Part shown: piece after piece, positions 28,705-36,458 of the stretch
Layout: every line of letters begins with the position of its first letter
Position numbering within the stretch: the stretch's first letter is position 1
Assembly: GCF_007004095.1 (NCBI RefSeq)
Contig: NZ_VHJK01000001.1
Span: 2,608,501 to 2,672,500 of the forward strand
Direction: 5' to 3'
Length of the DNA: 64,000 nt
From: Erythrobacter insulae
GTDB lineage: Bacteria; Pseudomonadota; Alphaproteobacteria; Sphingomonadales; Sphingomonadaceae
The notes under the pieces: generated by a model
Database searches by the model: none
The model's input: only the letters and a program-made list of their open reading frames with translations
What the model was told of the DNA's origin: nothing
Position numbers and translations under genes: made by a program

Positions 28705-28849
28705 CCTCTATTGGGTTGCAAGGCATTGATTTAGAACGATCAGGCCTCAATGACGACAAAATAGAGAAAAATTCCGATTCCAGATTTTATGTCGCGTTTT
28801 TACAATTACATAAAATTAATATTGCGCGATAAGACTTCCGCAGCTTAGG

Positions 28850-29083
28850 GGCTTGTATCTCAACAAATTATCGCGGGCTAAAACGCCCTGAAACGCAAAG
28901 CATTTCCTCAGGCTGCAAAGAGTTTCAAATGTGATGAAGCAATGGGTTCAGCAAGCCAGAGCTTAGTCATATTTTACAAAGCTCGACACGAGGTTGACCG
29001 TCTTCTGCGACCCGGACGGTGAGCATCGTAACGAGGCGACTTAACGGTCGCAGGGGCGGATCTCACGATCCGCCCCTACTTAT
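28850..29083 (+). ncRNA. Candidate structured small RNA ending in an intrinsic terminator
   Basis: The support is structural only. ACCGTC (28997-29002) can pair with GACGGT (29015-29020), while CTGCGACC (29005-29012) can pair with GGTCGCAG (29046-29053). The second left arm lies inside the loop of the first, so the two hairpins are mutually exclusive or form a pseudoknot. Immediately after follows an 11-bp terminator hairpin, which overlaps the second arm by two bases. Such an arrangement fits an independent sRNA or a 3' regulatory element. The 5' boundary is a guess placed after the AT-rich stretch; no confident promoter was found. It did not look like tmRNA, SRP RNA or a riboswitch I know. 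Confidence 0.35.
29052..29083 (+). terminator. Intrinsic terminator, 11-bp perfect stem
   Basis: AGGGGCGGATC (29052-29062), loop TCAC, GATCCGCCCCT (29067-29077), followed by ACTTATT. The stem is perfect and GC-rich with a four-base loop. The tail is moderately T-rich on the plus strand and not on the minus strand, so it probably ends plus-strand transcription of pyrG or of the candidate RNA. Confidence 0.7.
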
Positions 29084-29124
29084 TCCCACAAAGTTGAATT
29101 ATTTAAAAGATTGGCAAGCGATGC

Positions 29125-29604
29125 TTATGCAGCGTCGCTTTTCTTTTCGCTTGAGCCATCCGAGACCGCGGTCAGGACTGTCGCTCCATTCACCGCAATC
29201 TTTTTTGGCTTCATCGCTTCTGGTACTTCGCGAACCAGATCGATCAAAAGCAAGCCATCGGCCATATCGGCTTTTTCGACGTGAACATGATCTGCCAATT
29301 CAAAGCGGCGTTCAAAACCGCGATTGGCGATGCCGACATGCAGCATCTCGGCCCTATCGTCTTCGTCGTCGCGCTTCTTGCCATGAACCGTCAGGAGGTT
29401 TTGCTGCGCAGTGATATCGATATCCTGCGGGCGAAAACCGGCAACAGCCAAAGTGATGCGATAATTGTCTTCGCCGCGGCGCGCGATATTAAAGGGCGGA
29501 TAGTTATCGCCCGAGTTGTTGCGCGCCTGGCTTTCCAGAAGGTCGAACAGGTGATCGAATCCAACTGTGCTGCGGCGGTATGGTGTAAAATCAAGACGTG
29601 ACAT
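29125..29604 (-). CDS. Small heat-shock protein, Hsp20/alpha-crystallin family (IbpA-like)
   Basis: ATP-independent chaperone that holds unfolding proteins in large oligomers. 159 residues: N-terminal arm MSRLDFTPYRRSTVGFDHLF, as in IbpA proteins, then the alpha-crystallin domain (about 35-130; YRITLAVAGFRPQDIDI, LTVHGKK, GFERRFELADHVHVEKADMA). A C-terminal tail with the IxI/V-like KKIAVN follows. ATG 29604 has GAGGA about ten bases upstream; the in-frame TTG at 29613 is less likely. The start is preceded by a ROSE-like hairpin covering the ribosome site and an RpoH-type promoter, so it is under double heat control. It is divergent from the glutaredoxin gene. Confidence 0.93.
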   Translation of the reverse strand: MSRLDFTPYRRSTVGFDHLFDLLESQARNNSGDNYPPFNIARRGEDNYRITLAVAGFRPQDIDITAQQNLLTVHGKKRDDEDDRAEMLHVGIANRGFERRFELADHVHVEKADMADGLLLIDLVREVPEAMKPKKIAVNGATVLTAVSDGSSEKKSDAA

Positions 29605-29714
29605 AATTTGCAAATCCTCTTTTGAGCAATTTGGTTACAAATGCAGGCCTGCCTCATGCAGCGCCTGCTGTATTGCCGCAGTTTGCGTTTCCCAAGACTG
29701 GCGAAACACCGCGA
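29605..29714 (-). promoter_or_regulatory. ROSE-like RNA thermometer in the Hsp20 5' untranslated region
   Basis: Read on the minus strand, the last hairpin before the start is AAAUUGCUC-AAAA-GAGGAUUU (plus-strand 29613-29631). It pairs UUGCUC with the GAGGA ribosome site and leaves one G-G and one U-U mismatch, as in the fourth hairpin of ROSE elements. Upstream, GCAGGC and GCCTGC form another stem. The leader is about 110 bases, the usual ROSE size. Such elements melt on heating and expose the ribosome site. Confidence 0.65.
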
Positions 29715-29722
29715 CACGCACT

Positions 29723-29751
29723 ATTTGGGTGACAAAGAAACACGTTTCAAG
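29723..29751 (-). promoter_or_regulatory. RpoH (sigma-32)-type heat-shock promoter of the Hsp20 gene
   Basis: On the minus strand CTTGAAA (plus-strand 29745-29751) is followed after 15 bases by CCCAAAT (29723-29729). This is close to the sigma-32 consensus CTTGAAA-N(11-15)-CCCATNT, at the right distance for a transcript starting near 29715. It sits between the divergent Hsp20 and glutaredoxin genes. Confidence 0.65.
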
Positions 29752-29766
29752 AGGGCTGCCACACTC

Positions 29767-30030
29767 ATGACTGCACCAAAAATTGATATTTACACGAAAT
29801 TCTCGTGCCCGTTCTGCGTGCGCGCAAAACGGCTGCTCTCTTCCAAGGGGGCTGAGTTTAACGAGTTCGATATTTCAATGGGCGGGCCCAAGCGCGATGA
29901 AATGCTTGCTCGTGCGCCTGATGCGCGAACAGTCCCGCAGATTTTTATCGGCGACACCTATGTTGGCGGGTCGGATGAACTTGCGGCAATGGACCGGGCG
30001 GGCAAGCTAGATTCTTTGCTCGCGGGTTGA
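29767..30030 (+). CDS. grxC: Glutaredoxin 3
   Basis: Glutathione-dependent thiol-disulfide oxidoreductase of the cytoplasm. 87 residues, the normal GrxC length. The dithiol active site CPFC is at residues 14-17 (TKFSCPFCVRAKRLL). TVPQIFIGDTYVGGSDEL contains the cis-proline and the glutathione-binding GGSDEL. ATG 29767 is chosen over upstream in-frame ATGs because the protein then begins just before the first strand (MTAPKIDIYTKF); the longer frame runs through the Hsp20 promoter. Stop and the next start are nine bases apart, so it is in a unit with the nitrilase-family gene. Confidence 0.94.
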   Translation: MTAPKIDIYTKFSCPFCVRAKRLLSSKGAEFNEFDISMGGPKRDEMLARAPDARTVPQIFIGDTYVGGSDELAAMDRAGKLDSLLAG

Positions 30031-30038
30031 TTGCATTG

Positions 30039-30857
30039 ATGACGAAAATTGCGGTTCTTCAGATGAATTCCGGGGTGGATCCGGAGGCGAATTTTTCGTC
30101 GATTGAATCCGCCGCGAAAGAGGCGTCGTCCGCCGGTTCCGAAATCCTATTTACACCGGAAATGTCGCTGCTTCTGGATCGTGACAGAACCCGCGCAGCT
30201 GCGTGGATAAACTCAAACGAACCCTCGCGAATGGTCAAACGGCTCGCTCAATTGTCCGCTGAAACGGGTATCGATCTGGCGATCGGTTCCATTCCCTTTC
30301 CCACGGAGCAAGGCCGATGGGCGAACCGTTCATTCTATTTCGGTGGCGCAGGCGCACAGCGTGCCTATTACGACAAGATGCACATGTTTGATGTTCAACT
30401 GTCAACCGGTGAGAATTGGCGCGAGAGCAATGCCTATCAGGCCGGCGAGCAAGTGGTAACATTGGACGAAACGCCAATAGGCAGGCTTGGTCTCACAATA
30501 TGTTATGACCTGCGGTTTCCCGCTCTGTTCGAAGAACTGGGGCAGCGGCGCTGTGATGCGATTGCAGTCCCTGCTGCCTTCACGAAACCGACAGGTGCTG
30601 CCCATTGGCACATAATGCTGCGCGCGCGCGCTATCGAAGCGAGCGCATTTGTGATCGCGGCCGCTCAATCAGGCAAACACGAAGATGGCCGCGAAACCTA
30701 TGGTCATAGCCTGGTGGTTGATCCCTGGGGCGACGTGCTGCTTGATATGAAGGGCGAGGGGGCATGCCTTGGATTTTGTGATATCAACCCGAGCCGGATC
30801 GATGAAGTCCGCTCTCAGGTTCCCAGTCTTGCCAATAAACGCCGAATACCCAATTAG
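30039..30857 (+). CDS. Carbon-nitrogen hydrolase, Nit1/Nit2-like amidase
   Basis: Nitrilase-superfamily amidase of 272 residues. The Glu-Lys-Cys triad is visible: Glu41 (LFTPEMSLL), Lys113 (YYDKMHMFDV) and Cys155 (GLTICYDLRFPALFEEL). The YDLRFP context and length fit the Nit1/Nit2 branch, which includes deaminated-glutathione amidase and omega-amidase. A neighbouring glutaredoxin makes a glutathione-repair role attractive, but that is inference. ATG 30039 (MTKIAVLQ) is preferred to the TTG at 30027 since it begins exactly at the first strand. DUF1178 follows nine bases later. Confidence 0.9.
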   Translation: MTKIAVLQMNSGVDPEANFSSIESAAKEASSAGSEILFTPEMSLLLDRDRTRAAAWINSNEPSRMVKRLAQLSAETGIDLAIGSIPFPTEQGRWANRSFYFGGAGAQRAYYDKMHMFDVQLSTGENWRESNAYQAGEQVVTLDETPIGRLGLTICYDLRFPALFEELGQRRCDAIAVPAAFTKPTGAAHWHIMLRARAIEASAFVIAAAQSGKHEDGRETYGHSLVVDPWGDVLLDMKGEGACLGFCDINPSRIDEVRSQVPSLANKRRIPN

Positions 30858-30866
30858 GCAGGTATC

Positions 30867-31355
30867 ATGATAGTGTATGATCTCCACTGCGCGAACGGAC
30901 ATGGGTTCGAAGGCTGGTTTGGTTCTTCATCTGATTTTGAAGACCAGAAAGGGCGCGGATTGGTAACATGCCCCGATTGCGGATCCGATCAGGTCGGCAA
31001 GGCCCCTATGGCTCCTGCTGTTGGTGCCAAAGGGAACACGCGCAGCGATATGGCTGCGGCGGTTCCATCTGGACCGGCAACTGCATCTGCCAATCCGGTT
31101 TCAAATATACCAATGCCTGCCGAAGTGCAGAAAGCGATGCAGGCCCTCGCAAAAGCACAGGAGCAGGCGCTCAAGAAGAGCACTTGGGTCGGCGATAAAT
31201 TCGCCGATCAATCGCGCGAGATGCATTATGGTGAGCGTGACGAAGCGCCAATCCACGGCCAAGCGACGCTTGAAGAAGCCAAATCGCTTGTCGAGGAAGG
31301 TGTGCCGATTGCGCCGCTGCCATTTCCAGTAGCGCCCCCTGACAAACTCAATTGA
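30867..31355 (+). CDS. DUF1178 family protein
   Basis: 162-residue cytoplasmic protein of a family widespread in proteobacteria with unknown function. It starts MIVYDLHCANGHGFEGWFGS, which has a Cys and His placed like the first half of a zinc site, and continues with TCPDCGSDQVGKAPMAP, the CxxC half. The middle is Ala/Pro-rich and variable; the end has the conserved KFADQSREMHYGERDEAPIHG and LVEEGVPIAPLP. Third gene of the glutaredoxin-amidase-DUF1178 unit; this grouping is common in alphaproteobacteria. Confidence 0.9.
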   Translation: MIVYDLHCANGHGFEGWFGSSSDFEDQKGRGLVTCPDCGSDQVGKAPMAPAVGAKGNTRSDMAAAVPSGPATASANPVSNIPMPAEVQKAMQALAKAQEQALKKSTWVGDKFADQSREMHYGERDEAPIHGQATLEEAKSLVEEGVPIAPLPFPVAPPDKLN

Positions 31356-31388
31356 TTAGCAACACCGCGGTGCTAATGGGTGGGGCGT

Positions 31389-31465
31389 GTCCCCGTAGCT
31401 CAGGTGGATAGAGCGTTGGATTCCTAATCCAAAGGCCACAGGTTCAAATCCTGTCGGGGACACCA
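31389..31465 (+). tRNA. tRNA-Arg, anticodon CCT
   Basis: A full cloverleaf can be drawn. The acceptor stem is GTCCCCG with CGGGGAC, the D-arm starts AGCTCAGGTGGATAGAGC, the anticodon arm is TTGGA-TTCCTAA-TCCAA with anticodon CCT, and the T-arm contains GGTTCAAATCC. The discriminator is A, and CCA (31463-31465) is encoded. It reads AGG arginine codons. It lies just after the DUF1178 gene, and the minus-strand MFS gene ends three bases downstream. No integrase or duplicated 3' end is seen nearby. Confidence 0.96.
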
Positions 31466-31468
31466 CCC

Positions 31469-32701
31469 TCAACCGGCGCTTTCAACCTGACGAACGCCGC
31501 TGCCGTAAAGATGCAGTGCAAGGGCACAAAGCGCCGTAAGCGTCGCACAGGATGCCAGAACTGCGATCGCCGTTCCCGTCCAGCCAAACTGGTCGTATAT
31601 TGTTGTCCCGAAAACCGATCCAGCGCCGCCTCCGATAAACATGATCACGATGTAAATCGTCGTGAGGCGGGTGCGAAGGCCTGTGGCTTGCGAAAGGAAC
31701 GTCATTCTGCTGCCGACATCAATCGCCGGACCGACCGTTGATGTGATCAAGATGGGAATCATAAGCAGCCAAATGCTTCCGCCAAATGGCAGCAAGAGAG
31801 CAGTCCCTGCCATCTGGATCAGAGCCAGATATAGGCGCGCGCGACGGGGTCCGATGCGATCGGCCCATTGCCCCAGCCTTGGCGTGGTGAGCACGCTCAG
31901 GGCTGCAAACGCGGCCAAATATCCGACTACATCAGTGCCATAGCCCATTTCCGGCGATGTAAGGTGCAACGCCAGAGCAAGCCACAGCGCAATAAATTGG
32001 CCAAACCCGATGGCTTGAATTGCGCCGGAAATAATGATTTCCGGATGGCTGCGTAAAAGCGGAAAAACAGACAGAACGAGCGCAATGTAGCGTTGCTGCT
32101 CTTTCTTGGGTGCTTCGACTTCCATTCGGGGCATGATCCGGGGGAGGGCCACTGCCATCAAAACCATGGCTGTTGTCGCGATCCAGTAAACGGTCCGCCA
32201 CCCAAAATATTCAGACACAACGCCTGCTCCGACGCGGGCGACAAGAATACCGAACAGCACCCCTGCAGTAAGGGTGGCTGTCACATGACCAAGACGCTCA
32301 GGCGGCACCCGTTTCGATGCGTAAGCGGGCAGAAGATAGGGCGCAATCGTGAAAAATCCGAGCAGCGTTGATCCCGCTGTGAACAACGAAAAATCAGGCG
32401 CGATGGTCATCAGGATCAAACCTGCGCACTGTCCAGCCGTGAACAGGATAGTGAGCCGCCGGTTGGAAAATCGGTCTCCGAGTGGCAGCAGGAGCAATAT
32501 GCCGATTGCCAGAGCAAGTTGGTTTAGCGCCGGAACGATCCCGATCTGTGCATCGCTCACACCAAAGCCAGCCGCTACATCTCCGATTATGGGGTGAATG
32601 TAATACGCATTGGCCGTGACAACCGCGACGGTCACCGCAAGTGCATATTCCTGCGACCGGCTAAGATAAGCCGGCGCTTGCGTGGCAGACGTGTCGTTCA
32701 A
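31469..32701 (-). CDS. Major facilitator superfamily transporter
   Basis: 410 residues with twelve predicted membrane helices in two halves. PLGDRFSNRRLTIL after helix 2 is the MFS A-motif, and GQWADRIGPRRARL is its repeat in the second half. A charged loop around EVEAPKKEQQR separates the halves. The substrate is not evident; the family includes drug and small-molecule exporters with proton coupling. The start is a TTG at 32701 that overlaps the stop of the haloalkane dehalogenase gene (TTGA), so the transporter is translated after it. A role in moving the dehalogenase substrate or product is possible but speculative. Confidence 0.88.
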   Translation of the reverse strand: MNDTSATQAPAYLSRSQEYALAVTVAVVTANAYYIHPIIGDVAAGFGVSDAQIGIVPALNQLALAIGILLLLPLGDRFSNRRLTILFTAGQCAGLILMTIAPDFSLFTAGSTLLGFFTIAPYLLPAYASKRVPPERLGHVTATLTAGVLFGILVARVGAGVVSEYFGWRTVYWIATTAMVLMAVALPRIMPRMEVEAPKKEQQRYIALVLSVFPLLRSHPEIIISGAIQAIGFGQFIALWLALALHLTSPEMGYGTDVVGYLAAFAALSVLTTPRLGQWADRIGPRRARLYLALIQMAGTALLLPFGGSIWLLMIPILITSTVGPAIDVGSRMTFLSQATGLRTRLTTIYIVIMFIGGGAGSVFGTTIYDQFGWTGTAIAVLASCATLTALCALALHLYGSGVRQVESAG

Positions 32702-33612
32702 GCAAGAAATCCGGCTTTTTTGGCCGTATCAATTACGCCTTGAGCAAGTTCAACCGGGCGATCTTCTTGGCAAAAGTGTCCGCAATTGGAAAGCATCGCG
32801 TGGGGCATATCCTTTGCGCCCTTGACCCTCTCGATCAACGGCTTGGCTAACCCTCCTGTGACCGGATCATCTTCGCCGAACAGTGTCAGGAAAGGGCGGT
32901 CAAATTCTGCCAGACCGCGCCAGGCCGCAATGTTTTGCGCAATCCCGTCCATCCCGTCTTCAACGGGAACAAGCGCAGGAAAGGCCCGCGCGCCGGCTTT
33001 GCTTGGTTCATCAGGGAAGGGCGCATCGTATGCGGCGATTTCTTCGGCTGTCCGCTCCGTCGCGGTTGCCCGTTGCAGCAAATCTCCGATCTTGAATTCA
33101 GGCGAGCTTTTGGCAAATTCGCGCCATGCAAGAAATGCGGGTGAAGGGGTTCCGCCAGTTGGCAGAAACGTATTGCTCGCCACCACACAGGCGAACCTTT
33201 CGGGTTCCTCACCAACCATACGCAGGCCGAGCAACCCGCCCCAATCCTGACAAAAGAGAGCGGCGGGTTCCGGAACCGTCGCCTCTCGCCACTGCTTTAA
33301 CCAGCTTATGTGGCGGTCATAGGTGTAGAAACCGATATCGTCTGGCTTATCACTTTTCCCAAACCCGATCAGATCAGGCGCAAGACAGCGAAATCCCGCG
33401 TTGAGCAGAACCGGGATCATCTTGCGGTAAAGAAAGCTCCAGCTTGGCTCGCCGTGAAACAACAAGACAGGCGGAGCATCCCTTGGCCCTTCGTCGATAT
33501 AATGCATCCGGCCAGTAAACCCGTCGCCCAAATCGATCTGCGCCCAGTGATCATCGAACCCATAGTCCGGCAGATCCGAAAAATTGGCGGGGTCAGATAC
33601 GAGAATTCTCAC
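32698..33612 (-). CDS. Haloalkane dehalogenase (DhlA-like, subfamily I)
   Basis: Alpha/beta-hydrolase that hydrolyses carbon-halogen bonds through an alkyl-enzyme ester. 304 residues, near the 310 of DhlA. The nucleophile and adjacent tryptophan are Asp123-Trp124 (FCQDWGGLLGLR). The HGEPSWSFLYRKMIP block (about 53-67) contains the oxyanion hole residues, Trp163 probably is the second halide ligand, Asp249 (FGEDDPVTGG) the acid, and His279 (SNCGHFCQEDRP) the base. The acid after strand 7 is as in subfamily I. Substrate range cannot be read; some members act on long-chain or cyclic halides, others have other hydrolase roles. Its stop overlaps the MFS start. Upstream is the MscS gene on the same strand. 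Confidence 0.9.
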   Translation of the reverse strand: MRILVSDPANFSDLPDYGFDDHWAQIDLGDGFTGRMHYIDEGPRDAPPVLLFHGEPSWSFLYRKMIPVLLNAGFRCLAPDLIGFGKSDKPDDIGFYTYDRHISWLKQWREATVPEPAALFCQDWGGLLGLRMVGEEPERFACVVASNTFLPTGGTPSPAFLAWREFAKSSPEFKIGDLLQRATATERTAEEIAAYDAPFPDEPSKAGARAFPALVPVEDGMDGIAQNIAAWRGLAEFDRPFLTLFGEDDPVTGGLAKPLIERVKGAKDMPHAMLSNCGHFCQEDRPVELAQGVIDTAKKAGFLA

Positions 33613-33670
33613 GGGCAGTGCCTCCTGTTTTCAAAAATTCAGTAGCACGAAAAAACTGGTCCGATAGCTT

Positions 33671-34534
33671 TTAGACAGTTTCGCCCGGTGCCTCGCCCAT
33701 CGGCACGCGTTCCTTGAACGTATGTGTGATATACGGGAATGGAATTTCGATACCTGCATCGTCAAGGCTGCGTTTGATTGCGCGCACAACCTTATCCTTC
33801 GATTCCCATCCTGCGCGTGGGGCCGATCCAGACCACCAACGGACCAGGAAATCGACCGAGGACGAATTGAATTCCTGTGCGAACACATCGACGCCTTTTT
33901 CTGTGTCGACTTCCTCCACAGCAGAGACCGCTTTGCGGATGACTTCGGCAGCATCGTCCAGATCCGTGTCGTATGACACGCCGATCACGACATCGTGGCG
34001 GCGCTGATCTTTATCGGTGAGAATTTCGACCGGGTTTTTGAAAAGCACGGAATTGGGAACAACTGTCACTTCGCCGGAGAGTTTGCGGATATGCGTTTCT
34101 CTCAGCGTAATGTGCTCCACTTTGCCGGTGATACCCTCGCATTCGATGATATCGCCAATGCGCATTTTTTCACGCACCATGATCAGCACACCCGCCAGGA
34201 AGTTTTCAAAAATATCCTGAAACGCAAAGCCAATCGCAACCGCGCCGATGCCAAAGCCAGCAATCAGGCTTGAAGGGGTCAAATCGGGAAAGATCACGAT
34301 GGCCGCGATCATGATACCCAGCAGCCACGTGGCCAGTTTGACCAGCGTCTCAATCAGATTGCGCAGGCTTGGACGAAGATCGGTCTTGCCGATCAACCCA
34401 TCGGCGATCCGCACAGTGAATTTCGCGGCGATCGCAGTTGCGATGATGATGATCAGGGCGATCGCAATACCGGGCAAGGCGCGGACAAATTCGATGCTCA
34501 TGGAATTGAGCTGGTCAATAAGTGTATTCAGCAT
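33671..34534 (-). CDS. Small-conductance mechanosensitive channel, MscS family
   Basis: Inner-membrane channel that opens under membrane tension on osmotic downshock. 287 residues. Three membrane helices are predicted (about 18-38, 65-85, 88-115); TM3 carries the Gly/Ala-rich pore sequence FGIGAVAIGFAFQDIFENFL. The beta domain (IGDIIECEGITGKVEHITLRETHIR, VTVVPNSVLF) and the C-terminal mixed domain follow. It is close to E. coli MscS in size. The gene is 58 bases ahead of the dehalogenase gene and divergent from the acyl-CoA dehydrogenase gene across 160 bases. Confidence 0.93.
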   Translation of the reverse strand: MLNTLIDQLNSMSIEFVRALPGIAIALIIIIATAIAAKFTVRIADGLIGKTDLRPSLRNLIETLVKLATWLLGIMIAAIVIFPDLTPSSLIAGFGIGAVAIGFAFQDIFENFLAGVLIMVREKMRIGDIIECEGITGKVEHITLRETHIRKLSGEVTVVPNSVLFKNPVEILTDKDQRRHDVVIGVSYDTDLDDAAEVIRKAVSAVEEVDTEKGVDVFAQEFNSSSVDFLVRWWSGSAPRAGWESKDKVVRAIKRSLDDAGIEIPFPYITHTFKERVPMGEAPGETV

Positions 34535-34694
34535 AATGGGTTCGTGTTCACTCCTGTTTGCTTCTCAACGAAGATAGCACGGTGATTGTTCCGGCAATGC
34601 GTTACGCTCAGGTTCGCTCTTAGGCACGGCATTGGCTGGACACAGCACGTCAGGCGAGGCAATTCGATCTCAAACACAAATCAGGAATTTTGAA

Positions 34695-35855
34695 ATGCCG
34701 ACCGAGACTGACCAGCTTGCAGAAATCCGCCGCGCTGTCCGCGCCCTGTGTGATGACTTTCCCGGAGAATACTGGCGGGCCAAAGACAGCGCACGGGACT
34801 ATCCGGGCGAATTTGTCGATGCGCTTACCAAGGCCGGCTTTCTTGCTGCGTTGATCCCGGCAGAATATGGCGGCAGCGGCCTCAGCCTCGATGAAGCTGC
34901 TGTGATTATGGAGGAAATTCAGGCGTCAGGCTGCAATGGCGGCGCCGCTCACGCGCAGATGTACATCATGAACACTTTGCTGCGCTACGGTTCGGATACG
35001 CAAAAGTCAGAATACCTTCCGAAAATCGCCAGCGGTGATCTGCGCCTGCAAGCGTTTGGTGTCTCTGAACCGACGAGCGGTACCGACACACTAAGCCTGA
35101 AGACACGGGCCGTGCGCGATGGCGATGAGTATGTGATCTCTGGCCAAAAGATCTGGACGAGCCGTGCAGAACATTCGGACCTTATGCTGCTTTTGGCGCG
35201 CACTACCCCGCGTGATCAGATTGAGAAGAAAACCGATGGGCTTTCGATGTTTCTTGTCGATATGCAGAAAGCCGCTGGCAATGGGATGGAAATAAAACCG
35301 ATCCGCACGATGATGAACCATTCATCGTGCGAGGTGTTTTTTGATGACCTTCGCATTCCGGCGTCCGCACTCGTCGGGGAAGAGGGAAAGGGCTTTCGCT
35401 ATATTCTTTCAGGGATGAACGCAGAGCGTATTTTGATCGCCGCCGAATGTATCGGCGATGCAAAATGGTTTATCGATCAGGCGACCCGATATGCCAGCGA
35501 CCGCAATGTCTTCGCGCGGCCGATCGGGCAGAATCAGGGCGTGCAATTTCCTATCGCGCGATGCTACGCTCAGATGCGCGCCGCAGAATTGATGGTTCAC
35601 CACGCAGCCAAAGTTTTTGACGAAGGCGGCAATCCGGGGGAAGAGGCCAATATGGCGAAATTGCTTGCGTCAGAAGCCAGCTGGGCGGCGGCGGATATGT
35701 GCGTCCAGACCTTTGGCGGGTTTGGTTTTGCCGAAGAATACGATGTCGAGCGTAAATTCCGCGAGGCGCGGCTTTATACTGTCGCGCCGATATCTACCAA
35801 TTTGATCCTGTCCTATCTGGCCGAACACGTCCTCGGATTGCCTCGTTCATATTGA
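34695..35855 (+). CDS. Acyl-CoA dehydrogenase
   Basis: FAD enzyme that introduces the trans-2 double bond in acyl-CoAs for fatty acid or branched-chain acid breakdown. 386 residues, complete: N-terminal helical domain with PAEYGGSGLSLDEAAVIMEE (about 56-75), middle beta domain with FGVSEPTSGTDTLSLKTRA and GQKIWTSRAE, and C-terminal domain with EGKGFRYILSGMNAERI, FGGFGFAEEYDVERKFREAR and LILSYLAEHVL. ATG 34695 has AGGA eight bases upstream; an in-frame ATG at 34632 would add 21 residues without similarity. No beta-oxidation partners are adjacent, so chain-length preference is not known. Confidence 0.92.
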   Translation: MPTETDQLAEIRRAVRALCDDFPGEYWRAKDSARDYPGEFVDALTKAGFLAALIPAEYGGSGLSLDEAAVIMEEIQASGCNGGAAHAQMYIMNTLLRYGSDTQKSEYLPKIASGDLRLQAFGVSEPTSGTDTLSLKTRAVRDGDEYVISGQKIWTSRAEHSDLMLLLARTTPRDQIEKKTDGLSMFLVDMQKAAGNGMEIKPIRTMMNHSSCEVFFDDLRIPASALVGEEGKGFRYILSGMNAERILIAAECIGDAKWFIDQATRYASDRNVFARPIGQNQGVQFPIARCYAQMRAAELMVHHAAKVFDEGGNPGEEANMAKLLASEASWAAADMCVQTFGGFGFAEEYDVERKFREARLYTVAPISTNLILSYLAEHVLGLPRSY

Positions 35856-35982
35856 ATGCGGTTCGGATTTTTCCGTCACCATTCCACAACGCAAAGCGGA
35901 AATTTTTGCACTCGTCGTATCTTTCGACTTGATGCGAGGGGTTAACTATGATTCTGTGGAAAACGGATCGAGGGACTTTTTA

Positions 35983-36282
35983 ATGCGTAAACCGGCAAGA
36001 GAACAAATGCGGCAGGGCATCGCGCTTGTCGTGTTGCTTGGCCTGACGGGAATGGCCATTGCCGGTCCCACCGGTTTGCTAGCATGGAACGAAAATGCTC
36101 AGGCGCTTGATCAGCGCAAAGCCCAAATCGCTATGCTGACGGCCAAACGCGATGCCTTGAAAAACCGGGTTGAGCTGCTCGACCCCAATGCTGCCGATGC
36201 TGATCTCGCTAGTGAGCTGGTACGGAAGAATCTTGGTGTGCTTCACGCCGATGAAATCGTGATCACGATCGAAGACGAATAA
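35983..36282 (+). CDS. ftsB: Septum formation initiator FtsB/DivIC
   Basis: Bitopic division protein that links FtsQ and FtsL and helps activate septal cell-wall synthesis. 99 residues: a short basic cytosolic end, one membrane helix (about 11-33) and a periplasmic coiled coil (about 38-68; ENAQALDQRKAQIAMLTAKR), then a short ADADLASELVRKNLGVLHADE segment resembling FtsB C termini. ATG 35983 has AGGGA seven bases upstream; an upstream in-frame start at 35929 adds 18 residues and has no good ribosome site. The ftsB-pdhA linkage is common in Sphingomonadales. Confidence 0.88.
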   Translation: MRKPAREQMRQGIALVVLLGLTGMAIAGPTGLLAWNENAQALDQRKAQIAMLTAKRDALKNRVELLDPNAADADLASELVRKNLGVLHADEIVITIEDE

Positions 36283-36366
36283 ATCGCGCATACGAATTCG
36301 CACGCTGATAAGCTGAATTCCATCACAATTTTGCATATTCGGGGGCCTGAAAGCGCTCTCTTTACG

Positions 36367-36396
36367 TTGCGTCCAGCGCTCTTTCCTGACTATAGG
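36367..36396 (+). promoter_or_regulatory. Possible housekeeping promoter of the pdhAB operon
   Basis: TTGCGT (36367-36372) and TATAGG (36391-36396) are 18 bases apart in the 176-base gap between ftsB and pdhA, about 60 bases before the pdhA start. Both match the sigma-70 type only partly. Confidence 0.35.
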
Positions 36397-36458
36397 ATGC
36401 GTGGACAAGACGCATTCTTCCCCAGGACCCGCGTCGGCAACAATAAGGAAATTTGACC

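Larger units (their letters stand above)
28705..29124. other. 420-base non-coding region between pyrG and the Hsp20 gene
   Basis: No plausible protein gene is present. The first third is AT-rich compared with its surroundings (about 28783-28830). The middle contains small hairpins (GGGC/GCCC near 28874). The last 100 bases carry overlapping inverted repeats and a strong hairpin, listed separately. The minus-strand Hsp20 gene ends at 29125, so this region could hold both the pyrG 3' end and an independent RNA gene. Confidence 0.6.

Noticed and set aside
31389..31465. tRNA-Arg as attachment site for an integrated element
   Set aside because: No integrase, no repeated tRNA 3' end and no change in gene type on either side was found in the window.
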